DNA from: Rhizobium vallis
GTDB lineage: Bacteria; Pseudomonadota; Alphaproteobacteria; Rhizobiales; Rhizobiaceae
Length of the DNA: 64,000 nucleotides
Reading direction: 5' to 3'
Assembly (NCBI RefSeq): GCF_003985155.1
Contig: NZ_ML133687.1
Coordinates: forward strand, 806,001-870,000
Position numbers and translations under genes: made by a program. Of the stretch, positions 8,405 through 17,552 are shown piece after piece (positions within the stretch are counted from its first letter, which is position 1; each line of letters starts with the position of its first letter). The notes beneath the pieces are model-generated. The model was not told the origin of the DNA and made no database searches. It saw nothing but the letters and a program-made list of their open reading frames with translations.

Positions 8405-9709
8405 ATGCAGTATTCGCTCGAACAGGATCGTAACGATGCCATCATTTCCCTCGATCCGCGCATGCCGATGGCGCCGGCAAGCATAGAGCAAGCCGGACTG
8501 GATCTGTCCTTCCTGCTTCGGCTGGCGTCAAAATGTGCGGCCGAGCAGGACACAACTACGGCCTCTCATCTGGCTGACCGCATGAAGTTGCCGAAAGTGA
8601 TCGTCAATATCCTGATCAAGGAACTCGTGAAACTCGCATACCTCGAGGCTCGCGGCCTGGCTGGTGAGGATGTAAGATCCGATATTCGATATGCGCTTTC
8701 CATGAAGGGGGTCGAATATGCCCACGCGGCGTCGCGTCAATGCCAATATGTCGGGCCGACGCCGGTATCGCTTGACGCGTTCTGCCGGCAAGTCGGTTTG
8801 CAGTCTATCCACTACGAGCGCGTGACCCCAGAGCGGCTGACCGATAGCCTTGACGGGCTGGTGCTCTCAGACGCCTTGGTCGAAAAGCTCGGCCCCGCCA
8901 TCAATTCCGGTCGCTCTATCCTGCTTTACGGACCACCTGGAAACGGAAAGACGAGCATCGCCGAGCGGACGTCGCAACTGTTTTGCCAGACGATCTGGGT
9001 GCCCTATGCCATCGAGGTCGGCGGCCATGTCATCAGTTTCTATGACGAAGCCGTGCATCACTCCGTATCGGAGGCTGACGCGGGTTCTCATCCGAAAGCG
9101 GATCAACGATGGATCGAATGCCGGCGTCCGGTGATCAAGACGGGCGGGGAATTGACCCTCGATCAGCTCGACCTCACCTTCAATGAAGGACCAAATGTCT
9201 ACGAAGCGCCCATCCACTTGAAGGCATCCGGCGGCGTTTTCATCATCGACGACTTCGGGCGCCAGCAAGTGGCGCCGCAGGCGCTCATCAACCGCTGGAT
9301 TGTGCCGCTCGAACGCGGATATGACTTCCTGACCCTGCACACCGGCAAGAAGTTCCGGGTTCCCTTTGACGAGCTGGTCGTATTTTCGACGAATATCGCA
9401 CCGAGGGACCTTTCCGACGAGGCGGGCTTGCGGCGACTCAAGTATAAGATCTTTGTGAACACCCCGTCGCGCGATGAATATATCAGAATCTTCAAATCCT
9501 ATGCCAGCAGCACCGGATTGGCTGTCTGTGATCCAGACCTGAACCTGTTCTACGATCGCAAGTACAAAGGCGATGTGCTGGCGTCTTGCTACCATCCGAA
9601 ATATCTTCTGGATTTCGTCGGTTCTTACTGCGAGTTCAACGGCATAGCTGGAAACGCGTCGCTCGATATGCTCGAACGGGCGTGGGAAGGTGTGTTTACA
9701 TCGGAATGA
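8405..9709 (+). CDS. Tad-linked AAA+ ATPase with N-terminal winged-helix-like region
   Basis: The protein has 434 residues. Residues 30-110 look like a winged-helix fold (ASHLADRMKLPKVIVNILIKELVKLAYLEA). The AAA+ core has Walker A GPPGNGKT at 176-183, Walker B VFIIDDFGRQQ near 278-288, a sensor-1 Asn in VVFSTN at 330, and an Arg-rich GLRRLKYKIF segment near 341. It is soluble, with no membrane segment. GAGGT lies just before the ATG. The gene follows tadC by 15 bases and precedes a membrane/coiled-coil protein. It is not CpaE or CpaF and I cannot name a characterised homologue. A remodelling or regulatory ATPase for the pilus is inferred. Confidence 0.85.
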   Translation: MQYSLEQDRNDAIISLDPRMPMAPASIEQAGLDLSFLLRLASKCAAEQDTTTASHLADRMKLPKVIVNILIKELVKLAYLEARGLAGEDVRSDIRYALSMKGVEYAHAASRQCQYVGPTPVSLDAFCRQVGLQSIHYERVTPERLTDSLDGLVLSDALVEKLGPAINSGRSILLYGPPGNGKTSIAERTSQLFCQTIWVPYAIEVGGHVISFYDEAVHHSVSEADAGSHPKADQRWIECRRPVIKTGGELTLDQLDLTFNEGPNVYEAPIHLKASGGVFIIDDFGRQQVAPQALINRWIVPLERGYDFLTLHTGKKFRVPFDELVVFSTNIAPRDLSDEAGLRRLKYKIFVNTPSRDEYIRIFKSYASSTGLAVCDPDLNLFYDRKYKGDVLASCYHPKYLLDFVGSYCEFNGIAGNASLDMLERAWEGVFTSE

Positions 9710-9770
9710 TTGCGGACCTTGTACTGATCGCGGCCAACGCAGATTTAATGACTTACGGGGGAGTAAACGA

Positions 9771-10340
9771 ATGACCAGCATCCCAAGTATCGAGGTCGAA
9801 GTCGACGTCACAAAACCGAGCAAGACGCCAGCCATGGAGCCGAGAGGCTCAAAAAATCCGTTGCTCGTCGGTTTGCTCCTGATGCTCCTGCCTGTGAATG
9901 CCGGCGTTCTCATCTATACCGCCAAAAACTCTGCGGATGTTCGCGAGAGCCGCGAGACCATTGCCGCGCTCAAAAGGTCCATCGATGGGCTGAAAGGACA
10001 AATGGAAAAGCAGTCCGGCCACATCGCGGACAATGCCAAGGCCGACGACGTCGCACTTGTCCGCCAGGAGATGGATAGCCTGCAAAAGGCTATTTCGTCG
10101 ATGAACGAACGGATGCGCAGCGACACCAGCGTCACACGCATGGGGTCAGCTTTGGTCCTCAGTGCGCCCGGCAAGGAACCGGCACAATTTTTCGCACCCC
10201 GTGCCATGCCGGCGGAAACGCAAACTCCGGATAGCACTCTGGCATCCATCGAAGCCGGGGGCATTTCAGCGAGTGACCTGCCGCGTTACGAACGAACACT
10301 CTCGCCTGAGGGTCAGCTCATACTTCGCAAGGCGCGGTAA
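9771..10340 (+). CDS. Membrane-anchored coiled-coil protein, Tad-linked, unknown
   Basis: The protein has 189 residues: a 30-residue Pro/Lys-rich cytoplasmic start, one membrane helix (PLLVGLLLMLLPVNAGVLIY, about residues 30-50), then a heptad-like coiled coil to about residue 115 (ETIAALKRSIDGLKGQMEKQ and LVRQEMDSLQKAISSMNERM) and a polar tail. The start at 9771 follows the GGGGGA run at 9757-9762; an upstream in-frame start would place it inside unrelated sequence. It resembles periplasmic-spanning scaffold proteins in architecture only. It lies 61 bases after the AAA+ ATPase and probably works with it. Confidence 0.75.
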   Translation: MTSIPSIEVEVDVTKPSKTPAMEPRGSKNPLLVGLLLMLLPVNAGVLIYTAKNSADVRESRETIAALKRSIDGLKGQMEKQSGHIADNAKADDVALVRQEMDSLQKAISSMNERMRSDTSVTRMGSALVLSAPGKEPAQFFAPRAMPAETQTPDSTLASIEAGGISASDLPRYERTLSPEGQLILRKAR

Positions 10341-10462
10341 ACAACGACGTCACCGAAATCTCCAAGCAATCGCTGGACGCTACCAGGAGGCGCCGCGCAG
10401 CGCCCCAATGCGGCTAGGGCGCTCTCATCTCGACGCAGATTGCCGATCGCTTGAAGGGCCCA

Positions 10463-11002
10463 TCACCGCTGAGCGTAATTCACGCTGTTTTTCATCAATT
10501 CGAGATTACGGGCAGTGATTTCGTTTCCGGGATCAAGCTCATAAGCTTTCAGGAAATACCCTCTCGCAGTGCGCAAGTCGCCGCGTAATAGGTGAGAATA
10601 TCCGATATTATTGTAGTAGACCGGGGTGTTGCCGATCATTCGTGAGAGCACCTTGTAGGCACGGTCGGACGTATCGAAGCGGGCAACCATGTCGGCGGAG
10701 GCCGCTAAGCCTAGCCAAGCGGCCGGATCCTGCGGAAAAACGTCAACCGCTCGCTTGTAAATGGCGTAAGATTTTCCGTAGTTCTTTTCCTGAAACTGCA
10801 GTTTGCCGGTGGTTATCAACTCGTCGTTCTTATAGAAGGCGACGGCTGAGTCATCCGCGACGGTCTTTGCACTATCGCCATAAGCAGCAAGGCCATCAAC
10901 GCCGGATGACTGGCAACCAGCTAAAATCGCTCCAGTCGCTATCAAAAACGCGATGCATTTAGTTCCAGCTCTGATCTGCAACATTGGCAATTTGATCCCC
11001 AT
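10463..11002 (-). CDS. tadD: TadD-like TPR lipoprotein
   Basis: The protein has 179 residues. The signal sequence ends in lipobox ILAGC near residue 30. Two to three tetratricopeptide repeats follow (GKSYAIYKRAVDVFPQDPAAWLGLA, PVYYNNIGYSHLLRGDLRTARGYFLKAYELDPG). TadD/Pilotin-type lipoproteins help the secretin and are part of the Tad system. It is transcribed towards the main operon, so it has its own promoter in the 228-base divergent gap. The ribosome-binding site is AGGTAAGAG upstream of the ATG. Confidence 0.85.
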   Translation of the reverse strand: MGIKLPMLQIRAGTKCIAFLIATGAILAGCQSSGVDGLAAYGDSAKTVADDSAVAFYKNDELITTGKLQFQEKNYGKSYAIYKRAVDVFPQDPAAWLGLAASADMVARFDTSDRAYKVLSRMIGNTPVYYNNIGYSHLLRGDLRTARGYFLKAYELDPGNEITARNLELMKNSVNYAQR

Positions 11003-11140
11003 CAGACACTCTTACCTAAGACTCGGATGCGTTCACCGGCAATCATCGTGAAAAAAAGCTAACAACTCAAGAATTTAAGCATATACTCACAAAAAAGCGA
11101 CAGAGGCGGTCTTCGCCGGAACGCGAGAGCGTGATAAAAA

Positions 11141-11162
11141 TGCCTACTATCCAAAGTAGGCA
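11141..11162. promoter_or_regulatory. Perfect inverted repeat in the tadD divergent promoter
   Basis: TGCCTACT (11141-11148) and AGTAGGCA (11155-11162) are perfect 8-bp arms around ATCCAA. The site lies between divergent tadD and the 169-residue membrane protein gene. No T-run follows. It looks like a protein-binding operator rather than a terminator. The regulator is unknown. Confidence 0.45.
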
Positions 11163-11230
11163 TCATCTGTACCGTTACTCCTTGAGTGGAAATCAATCAA
11201 CGTCGCCTATCCCCCTCCTGAGGTCAAAGG

Positions 11231-11740
11231 ATGGAACGCCGCATGTGGATCGCTATTTTCACACTGATGCGGCTTGGGCCATCGCTGGCTTACGCGATAG
11301 CATCGATCTTCGTTCTCAGCATACCGCTCCTGGAAAGCCACCCCTCAAGTGCCTTCGCCTGGTGGCTGTACCTGACGATACTCCCGGTCATGCGCGAGCC
11401 CGTCTATCTGCTTTTGGCCGTACCCGGAATTGGAATTTGGAGCGCCACGGTCCTGTTGATGCTTGCATCGATTTTCGGGATTCGAGTGGCCATGCAGCCG
11501 CAAAGACACCGCCGGTCAGGATTCATCCATGCCCATATCGCGCTGATCGCGACAGGCCTAAATATGGGGCGGGCAGTTGCGCAAGCCGGCCTTTCCGACG
11601 CTGCGCTGCCTCAATTTCAACTCGGCGACTGGTCGTTCCTGCCGCTATCCCAACCGCTTGGGACCTTCCTTTTCATATCCGTGCTGTTGGCTTGCATTTG
11701 CTGGCATTTAACAGTCATCAAGCGTGCAATATCGGCGTGA
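11231..11740 (+). CDS. Polytopic membrane protein, unknown
   Basis: The protein has 169 residues with about four to five hydrophobic helices (LAYAIASIFVLSIPLL, LYLTILPVM, VYLLLAVPGIGIWSATVLLMLASIFGI, PLGTFLFISVLLACICWHLTVI). GAGGT lies about 7 bases before the ATG. No family is recognised. It stands alone between the divergent tadD and the aminotransferase. Confidence 0.6.
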   Translation: MERRMWIAIFTLMRLGPSLAYAIASIFVLSIPLLESHPSSAFAWWLYLTILPVMREPVYLLLAVPGIGIWSATVLLMLASIFGIRVAMQPQRHRRSGFIHAHIALIATGLNMGRAVAQAGLSDAALPQFQLGDWSFLPLSQPLGTFLFISVLLACICWHLTVIKRAISA

Positions 11741-12009
11741 TGGAAAGGGGTTGAACCGCCCCCGCCGGAGGCACGCAAGACGTGCTTCAAGTTGAGGCAG
11801 AGCAGGCAAGACCGGCTCCCGTCAAGGCGCTGGAGAAGCCGAAGCTTGACGCAGCCGCCTTGAAGATTTGCGGTTTCGCTGGGGGTAGGCGCCTTCTGCC
11901 TTCTGTCCATCCCATTGCTCGCCAAGACCTTGAAAATCCTCCGGAACAAGGCCAAGCTCCGATCCCATCGATAGCAACCTTTCCAATCCATGAGGGTCTT
12001 TCACCAGCC

Positions 12010-13377
12010 ATGCCCGATACTTACCCGCTCTCGAATCTCGCCGCGATCGACGCCGCACACCATCTGCATCCCTTCGCCGATATGAAGAAGTTGAATGCCG
12101 AAGGCACGCGCGTCATCCAGCGCGGCGAGGGCGTCTACATCTTCGACAATCACGGCAGGAAATACCTTGACGGTTTCGCCGGCCTCTGGTGCGTCAATAT
12201 CGGTTATGGCCGCCGGGAGATCACCGAAGCCGTCGCGCGGCAGATGAACGAACTGCCCTATTACAACACCTTCTTCGGCACGACCTCGACGCCGACGACG
12301 CTGCTGGCTGAGAAGGTCACCTCCCATGCCGGCGGACGTTTCAACCATATCTTTTTCACCGGCTCCGGCTCTGAAGCGAACGACACATGGTTCCGCATGG
12401 CCCGCGTCTATTGGAGCGCCGTCGGCAAGCCGTCGAAGAAGATCGTCATTGCGCGAAAGAACGGCTATCACGGCTCGACCGTCGCGGGCGCCAGCCTCGG
12501 CGGCATGAAATACATGCACGAACAGGGCGACCTGCCGATCCCGGGCATCGTTCATATCGGCCAGCCTTACTGGTATGGCGAGGGCGGCGATCTCTCGCCT
12601 AATGAATTCGGTCTCAAGGTCGCCCGCGAGCTCGAAGCCAAGATCGATGAACTGGGCGAGGAAAATGTCGCCGCTTTCGTCGCCGAACCGGTGCAGGGGG
12701 CTGCCGGTGTCATCGTCCCGCCCGAGACCTACTGGCCGGAGATCGACCGCATCTGCAAGGCGCGCAATATCCTGCTCGTGACCGACGAGGTGATCTGCGG
12801 TTTCGGCCGTCTGGGCTCCTGGTTCGGCCACCAGCACTTCGGCGTGGAGCCCGATCTTGCACCGATCGCTAAGGGGCTCTCCTCGGGTTATCTACCGATC
12901 GGCGGCGTGCTCGTCAGCGACCGCATCGCCGATGTGCTGATCAACGACATCGGCGACTTCAATCACGGCTTCACCTATTCCGGCCATCCGGTCTGCGCCG
13001 CCGCCGCCCTCGAAAACCTGCGCATCATCGAAGAGGAACGGCTGGTCGAGCGCGTGCGCGACGATATCGGGCCCTACTTTGGCAAAGCCTGGGCAGCGCT
13101 GGCGGACCACGATCTTGTCGGCGAGGCTGATAGCATCGGGCTGATGGGCGGCTTGCAGCTAGCCGCTGAGAAGAGCACGCGGACACGTTATGAAAAGCCC
13201 GATCAGGTCGGTTCGCTGGTGCGCAACCACGCGCTGGCGAACGGCCTCGTGCTGCGCGCCACCGGAGACCGTATGCTCGCCTCGCCGCCGCTCGTCATCA
13301 GTCATGTTGAAGTGGATGAGATGGCGAGAATTACCAGGCTCGCGCTGGACTCGGCATGGAAGGAGCTGAAATCCTGA
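12010..13377 (+). CDS. Class III PLP-dependent aminotransferase
   Basis: The protein has 455 residues of the omega-amino acid:pyruvate / putrescine-type class III family. Motifs are TGSGSEANDTWFRMA (phosphate binding), YHGSTVAGASLGG, AEPVQGAAGVIVPP, VTDEVICGFGRLG (Asp contacting the PLP ring) and the PLP lysine K288 in IAKGLSSGYLPIGG. The substrate cannot be told from sequence; amines such as putrescine or beta-alanine are plausible. Start 12010 is chosen by family length, with GAGGG about 13 bases upstream. An in-frame extension to 11782 is open but looks non-coding. The gene stands alone. Confidence 0.88.
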   Translation: MPDTYPLSNLAAIDAAHHLHPFADMKKLNAEGTRVIQRGEGVYIFDNHGRKYLDGFAGLWCVNIGYGRREITEAVARQMNELPYYNTFFGTTSTPTTLLAEKVTSHAGGRFNHIFFTGSGSEANDTWFRMARVYWSAVGKPSKKIVIARKNGYHGSTVAGASLGGMKYMHEQGDLPIPGIVHIGQPYWYGEGGDLSPNEFGLKVARELEAKIDELGEENVAAFVAEPVQGAAGVIVPPETYWPEIDRICKARNILLVTDEVICGFGRLGSWFGHQHFGVEPDLAPIAKGLSSGYLPIGGVLVSDRIADVLINDIGDFNHGFTYSGHPVCAAAALENLRIIEEERLVERVRDDIGPYFGKAWAALADHDLVGEADSIGLMGGLQLAAEKSTRTRYEKPDQVGSLVRNHALANGLVLRATGDRMLASPPLVISHVEVDEMARITRLALDSAWKELKS

Positions 13378-13383
13378 CGTCGC

Positions 13384-14871
13384 TCAGGCCGGCGGGTTGA
13401 TCCAGGCGTAGCCGAAACGAAAGGTATCGTCGCCGCGCCCATAGAAATAGGGCACGTCGATCACCGACGCATCAGGCGCAGTTACGCCGAGATTGGTCTG
13501 CAGCCATGCAGCCATGGCCGCGGGAAGCGCTTCGTTTTCTCCCTTCCGCGGGATGAGCCACACGAGGAGCAGCGGCCGCCGGCCGGAAAGATCCGGCTTG
13601 AAGCTGGGATAATCCATGGAAACGACTGGCACGCCGGGAATATCCTGCCTGAGATTGCCGGCGAGCAGGCTGTCGCCGGCCAGGATCGCTGCCGGTTCGG
13701 CCTGTTTGCGCAGGATTTCGAGCATGCTGGCATAAGGCCTGTTCAGGCGTTCGTAATGACCTGAAACGCGCGCGGTCGCCACACTGCCGTAAAGGACTGC
13801 CGGTACGCCGATCATTATGATGGCGATAACGGGCAGGAAGCGCCGAAAAGCTTTGTCAGTCTCCACGCCCGCCGCCTCGATCTTCAGGCAGAAATAGAGC
13901 GGCAGGATGAAGAGCATCGGCACCAGCCAGCGATCCTTGATGCCGGCAGCACCCCCGAAAACGATCAACAGCAGAATGCCGATGACGAAAACGAGCATCA
14001 TCCGCTCGAGGAGCCGCGTCCATTCCGACTGGGTAGCGAGCGCCGGACGAAGGCTCTTGCCGAATACCAGCGCGAACACTGCCACCGCCAATCCGGCGAA
14101 GCCGACGATGGCGAGGCCGAGCGAACTGACGCCCATCGCCACCTGCATTGGATAGCTCGCATTATCGCTCGCGGTCATCTTTTCCAGGGTTCGCGCGGTC
14201 GCGAAATGGAGATTGTCCTTAAGCCAGAAGAGATGCGGCAGGGTGATGACAAGCGCCACCGCCGCAGTCAGCGTGAGGCGCCAGTCGAAGATCCGCGGCC
14301 GCAGGCGCGCATCCGCCAGCGCCGCAACCAGGGCGGCGGCCGGCAGGATCGCAAAATTGTATTTGGCAAGCAGGCCGAAGCCGATGCCGAGACCTGCGAT
14401 TGCATAGGAGCTGAGGCTCGGCTGCTTCAGGCTGCGAACGAAGCCGTAGAAGAAGACGGTGGCCGAAAAGAACACCGCGACCGTATGCGTCAGGTCCCGT
14501 TGCATCTCGAAAACCATCTGCGGGATTGTCAGCAGCCCGAGCGTCGCGATCGCCGCGAGCGCCTTGTCACGCAGAATGAGACGCGCGGTCAGGCCATACA
14601 GCAGGTAGGAAGCGAAGAGCAGAAGGTTCTTCACCACCGAAAGAGCGGCAAGCGAAACGCCGGTAAACTGGAAGACGGTGTATTGCAGCCAGTTGTAGAA
14701 CGGCGGCTGCGGGCCATAACCGGCGGCGAGCCATTGCGAGCGAAAGGCCTGTTCGGCCTCGTCGAGATCGAGCGAATGGGAGGTCGCAAGCCGCACGCCA
14801 AATTGAAGAGTGAAATAGGCGGCCAGTAGGACGAAAATCCATCGCATGTCGCGAGTGCTGGTTTCGGTCAT
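13384..14871 (-). CDS. GT39/ArnT-like glycosyltransferase A (rgt-type)
   Basis: This is a 495-residue polytopic GT-C glycosyltransferase with about ten membrane helices. The first periplasmic loop carries SLDLDEAEQ, the acidic active-site motif, followed by [12 protein letters not shown]. Such enzymes move a sugar from a polyprenyl phosphate to lipid A or LPS core on the periplasmic face. It is the last gene of an operon that starts with the GT2 gene. Two paralogues in the window share the same motifs. By layout it matches the R. leguminosarum RgtA/B/C galacturonosyl transferases, which I recall as clustered with the Dod-P-GalA synthase. Which letter applies is not decided here. Confidence 0.85.
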   Translation of the reverse strand: MTETSTRDMRWIFVLLAAYFTLQFGVRLATSHSLDLDEAEQAFRSQWLAAGYGPQPPFYNWLQYTVFQFTGVSLAALSVVKNLLLFASYLLYGLTARLILRDKALAAIATLGLLTIPQMVFEMQRDLTHTVAVFFSATVFFYGFVRSLKQPSLSSYAIAGLGIGFGLLAKYNFAILPAAALVAALADARLRPRIFDWRLTLTAAVALVITLPHLFWLKDNLHFATARTLEKMTASDNASYPMQVAMGVSSLGLAIVGFAGLAVAVFALVFGKSLRPALATQSEWTRLLERMMLVFVIGILLLIVFGGAAGIKDRWLVPMLFILPLYFCLKIEAAGVETDKAFRRFLPVIAIIMIGVPAVLYGSVATARVSGHYERLNRPYASMLEILRKQAEPAAILAGDSLLAGNLRQDIPGVPVVSMDYPSFKPDLSGRRPLLLVWLIPRKGENEALPAAMAAWLQTNLGVTAPDASVIDVPYFYGRGDDTFRFGYAWINPPA

Positions 14872-14875
14872 CTAT

Positions 14876-16375
14876 CTAATTCCCGGCTCGAGCCCAGGCA
14901 TAACCGAGCGAAAAATTGTCGCCCTGGCGGCCGAAATAATAGGGAAGCGACAGCGAGCCGATCGCCTCCGACGCGATGCCGGCGGCGGCCAGCGCCGATG
15001 AAAACCGCTCCGGCATCACCGCATCCGCATCCGCAGCCGTCGTCTTCTTGCCACGCCAGGCGATGAGTACGGGGCCGTCCGCCGACGCATAGGCCGGAAT
15101 GCCGGCTACAGGAAAATCCGGAATCACGACCGGCACATCGGGAAACTGCAGCCGCATGTTGCCGCCGATATAGGTATCCGACGCGATGATGAGCGCCGGT
15201 TGGGCCTGCCGCGTCATTTCGCGTGCAAAGCCGGCCATCGGCACGTTCGGTCGGCTGTAGGTGCCGATCAGCCCGGCGCCGACGACGCGGAAGCCGAGCG
15301 CGATCAGCACGCAGGCCATCAGCACCGGCACGACAGGCCGGAAGCGGCGCAGTCCAGCGGAAAGGTCGAGCCCGGCTGCCTGCATCTTCGCGAGGAAATA
15401 GATCGGCAGCACGAGCAGGAACGGGTCGAGCCAGCGTTCGCGGACCATGGTGGAGCCGGTGAAGAGCACGATGAGAGCGATGCCCGCAAGGCTCGCGAGC
15501 ATCATCCGCTCCATCATCCCAGTCCATCGGTTTCCAGATGAAAACGCCCGGAAGAAATCCCGGCGGAAAGTGGCGGCAAAGACGGCGACGGGCAGCGCCG
15601 CGAAGGCGATGATGGCGACGAGAAAGGCGAGAAGGCCCTTGCCGATCCGCACGATGCCGGCGGGTTCGTTGCCAGCGGCCATCTTGACCAGAGTATCAGA
15701 GGAAGCGAATGCGAGATTGCTCCGCAGCCAGATCGCGTGCGGCAGGACGATAACGAGCGCGATCGCGATGGCGATCAGCAGACGCCAGTCGAGCACTCTC
15801 CGCCGCCATTCGGCATCGGGCAGGATGGCGATCACTGCGACGACAGGCATCAGCGCAAAATTATATTTCGAGATCAGCCCGATGCCGGTCGCAAGACCGA
15901 GCAGGAAGTAGCCGCCGATATCGGGCCGGTCGAGCGTGCGGAAGAAGCCGTAAAGGAAGAGCGAGCTCGCAAAGAGCAGCGCGGTCGTGTGGGTCAGATC
16001 CTGCTGGGCCATGTAGGAGACCTGGGGCAGGGTGATCAACGCCAGCATGCCGACGGCGGCAAGCGTCTGGTCTTTCAACGCTTCGCGTCCGGCAAGACCG
16101 TAGAACAGATAGCACAGGAAGAGCAGGATGTTCTTCGGGACAATAAGCGCGCCCATCGACATGCCCGTCACCGAAACGACGGCATACTGCATCCAATTGT
16201 AGAAAGGCGGCTGCGGGCCGTAGCCCGCCAGCAGATATTGCGAGAAGAAGGACTGCTCGGCTTCGTCGAGCTCCAGCGAATGCGGAAGCGCGATGCGCAG
16301 CACGATGTTGATTGCGAAATAGGCTGCAAGCAGCAGGCTCGCGGTTCCAATCGTCCTCGTCGCGCGCTTCAGCAT
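14876..16375 (-). CDS. GT39/ArnT-like glycosyltransferase B (rgt-type)
   Basis: The protein has 499 residues, is polytopic, and is very close in sequence to glycosyltransferase C further right (shared [45 protein letters not shown]). The active-site motif is SLELDEAEQ. It ends 4 bases before copy A and begins 12 bases after the GT2 gene, so the order of transcription is GT2, B, A. A periplasmic transfer from a lipid-linked sugar, probably galacturonic acid to LPS core, is inferred from the rgt-like layout. Confidence 0.85.
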   Translation of the reverse strand: MLKRATRTIGTASLLLAAYFAINIVLRIALPHSLELDEAEQSFFSQYLLAGYGPQPPFYNWMQYAVVSVTGMSMGALIVPKNILLFLCYLFYGLAGREALKDQTLAAVGMLALITLPQVSYMAQQDLTHTTALLFASSLFLYGFFRTLDRPDIGGYFLLGLATGIGLISKYNFALMPVVAVIAILPDAEWRRRVLDWRLLIAIAIALVIVLPHAIWLRSNLAFASSDTLVKMAAGNEPAGIVRIGKGLLAFLVAIIAFAALPVAVFAATFRRDFFRAFSSGNRWTGMMERMMLASLAGIALIVLFTGSTMVRERWLDPFLLVLPIYFLAKMQAAGLDLSAGLRRFRPVVPVLMACVLIALGFRVVGAGLIGTYSRPNVPMAGFAREMTRQAQPALIIASDTYIGGNMRLQFPDVPVVIPDFPVAGIPAYASADGPVLIAWRGKKTTAADADAVMPERFSSALAAAGIASEAIGSLSLPYYFGRQGDNFSLGYAWARAGN

Positions 16376-16387
16376 CGTGCTGCCGGC

Positions 16388-17404
16388 TTACGCTTTGGTT
16401 TGATCGTCGAAGATCTGCCGCACGATATAATTCGGCGAGGCGTCGTCGCGGTAATAGGTCCGCGCGATCATCTCCGCCAGGATGCCGGTGGTGATCATCT
16501 GCACCGAGGATAGCAGAAGAACGACGCCGACCATCAGCATTGGGCGGGTTCCGATATCATTGCCCATGATGAACTTGTCGAAACCGAGATAGAGCAGGAT
16601 CAGCATGGCGATCGCGCCGAGGCCAAGACCCAGCGAGCCGAAGAAATGCCCGGGCCGCGCCTTGTAGCGCATGAAGAACATCACCGAGAGCAGATCGAGG
16701 ATGACACGGAAGGTGCGCGAAATGCCGTATTTCGAAACGCCGTGCTCGCGAGCATGATGGGTGACGGCCATTTCGCCGATACGTGAGCTCGGGACGACGC
16801 CTGCGACCCAGGCCGGGATGAAGCGGTGCATTTCGCCCATCAGCTTCACCTGCTTGATGATCGAGGCACGGTAGATCTTCAGGCTGCAGCCGTAATCGTG
16901 CAGCTTGACGCCGGTGATGCGGCCGATCAGGTAGTTGGCGCACCAGGAAGGGATCTTGCGCAAGAATAGCCCGTCCTTGCGGTTCTTGCGCCAGCCGACC
17001 AAGAGGTCGAGTTCGCGCCGCTCCAGTTCGGCGACCATCGCAGGAATGTCCTTCGGGTCGTTCTGCAGGTCGCCGTCCATCGTCGCAATCAGGCGGCCCT
17101 GGGCAGTGTCGATACCGGCCTGCATAGCGGCGGTCTGACCGAAGTTGCGCTGCAGCTCGACGATCCTGAGCGTCAGCCCCTCGCGTCCGACGAACTTGCG
17201 GGCGTTGACGAGCGTCGCATCCGTGCTGCCGTCATCGACGAGGATCAGTTCCCAGGGATGTCGATAGGCGGCCATCGCAGCCACGACACGCTCGACAAGC
17301 GGGCCGACGCTTTCCTCTTCGTTGAAAATAGGCACGACCAGCGACAGTTCGAGCGATTGTACCGGATCATTCGCACCGCGAATGGTTTCTACCGTTGTTT
17401 GCAA
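16388..17404 (-). CDS. rgtE: GT2 polyprenyl-phosphate glycosyltransferase (RgtE-like)
   Basis: The protein has 338 residues. The GT2 domain at 20-240 is of DPM1/ArnC type: VVPIFNEEESV, LVDDGSTDATL, and the metal/nucleotide motif TMDGDLQNDP. Two C-terminal membrane helices (ATIAML-type region and PMLMVGVVLLLSSVQM) follow. Such enzymes load a nucleotide sugar onto polyprenyl phosphate. In R. leguminosarum RgtE makes dodecaprenyl-phosphate-galacturonic acid for the ArnT-like Rgt transferases, and that is the best match by neighbours. The start is TTG with GGAG 7 bases upstream. It is the first gene of the operon. Confidence 0.8.
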   Translation of the reverse strand: MQTTVETIRGANDPVQSLELSLVVPIFNEEESVGPLVERVVAAMAAYRHPWELILVDDGSTDATLVNARKFVGREGLTLRIVELQRNFGQTAAMQAGIDTAQGRLIATMDGDLQNDPKDIPAMVAELERRELDLLVGWRKNRKDGLFLRKIPSWCANYLIGRITGVKLHDYGCSLKIYRASIIKQVKLMGEMHRFIPAWVAGVVPSSRIGEMAVTHHAREHGVSKYGISRTFRVILDLLSVMFFMRYKARPGHFFGSLGLGLGAIAMLILLYLGFDKFIMGNDIGTRPMLMVGVVLLLSSVQMITTGILAEMIARTYYRDDASPNYIVRQIFDDQTKA

Positions 17405-17475
17405 CTCTTATCTCCAAAAGGCCGTCGGGCGAAACGGCTTCTTATAGCCGCCGCTGCACATGGGAAGCCTACTAC
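17405..17475. promoter_or_regulatory. Divergent promoter region, copy 1
   Basis: This short gap upstream of the GT2 gene aligns with the gap upstream of the membrane-protein gene at 19141-19216. Both have the (C)TCC-(T)AAAAGGCC block near the GT2 side and the shared CCTACTACATGAAG block on the other side. It probably holds the GT2 promoter. The match shows that a divergent promoter was duplicated. Confidence 0.5.
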
Positions 17476-17540
17476 ATGAAGTGTTCGCCTGTTGCCAGCC
17501 GCCAATGCCGGATTCCCCGTAATCGGCTAATATGGCGCCG
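17476..17540 (+). pseudogene. Relic of the 5' end of the UPF0104 membrane-protein gene
   Basis: Reading from ATG 17476 gives MKCSPVASRQCRIPRNRL, against MKSSIVESRQSWFMRNRM for the intact gene at 19217. The DNA upstream also aligns. The frame then runs into the 3' end of the converging GT39 gene C and stops without any membrane segment. It is therefore a leftover of a second gene copy, not a functional protein. The call is from direct comparison of the two regions by eye. Confidence 0.55.
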
Positions 17541-17552
17541 GCTGTCCGTATC

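Noticed and set aside
10399..10423. Hairpin AGCGCCC/GGGCGCT between the coiled-coil gene and tadD
   Set aside because: The stem is only 7 bp and has no T-run on either side, so a terminator call is not supported.
11782..12009. N-terminal extension of the class III aminotransferase
   Set aside because: The extra 76 codons are in frame but unlike the family N-terminus. Family length and motif spacing fit a start at 12010.
14206..16513. Long plus-strand open frames opposite glycosyltransferases A and B
   Set aside because: They have the same low-complexity charged composition and overlap well-supported polytopic enzymes.
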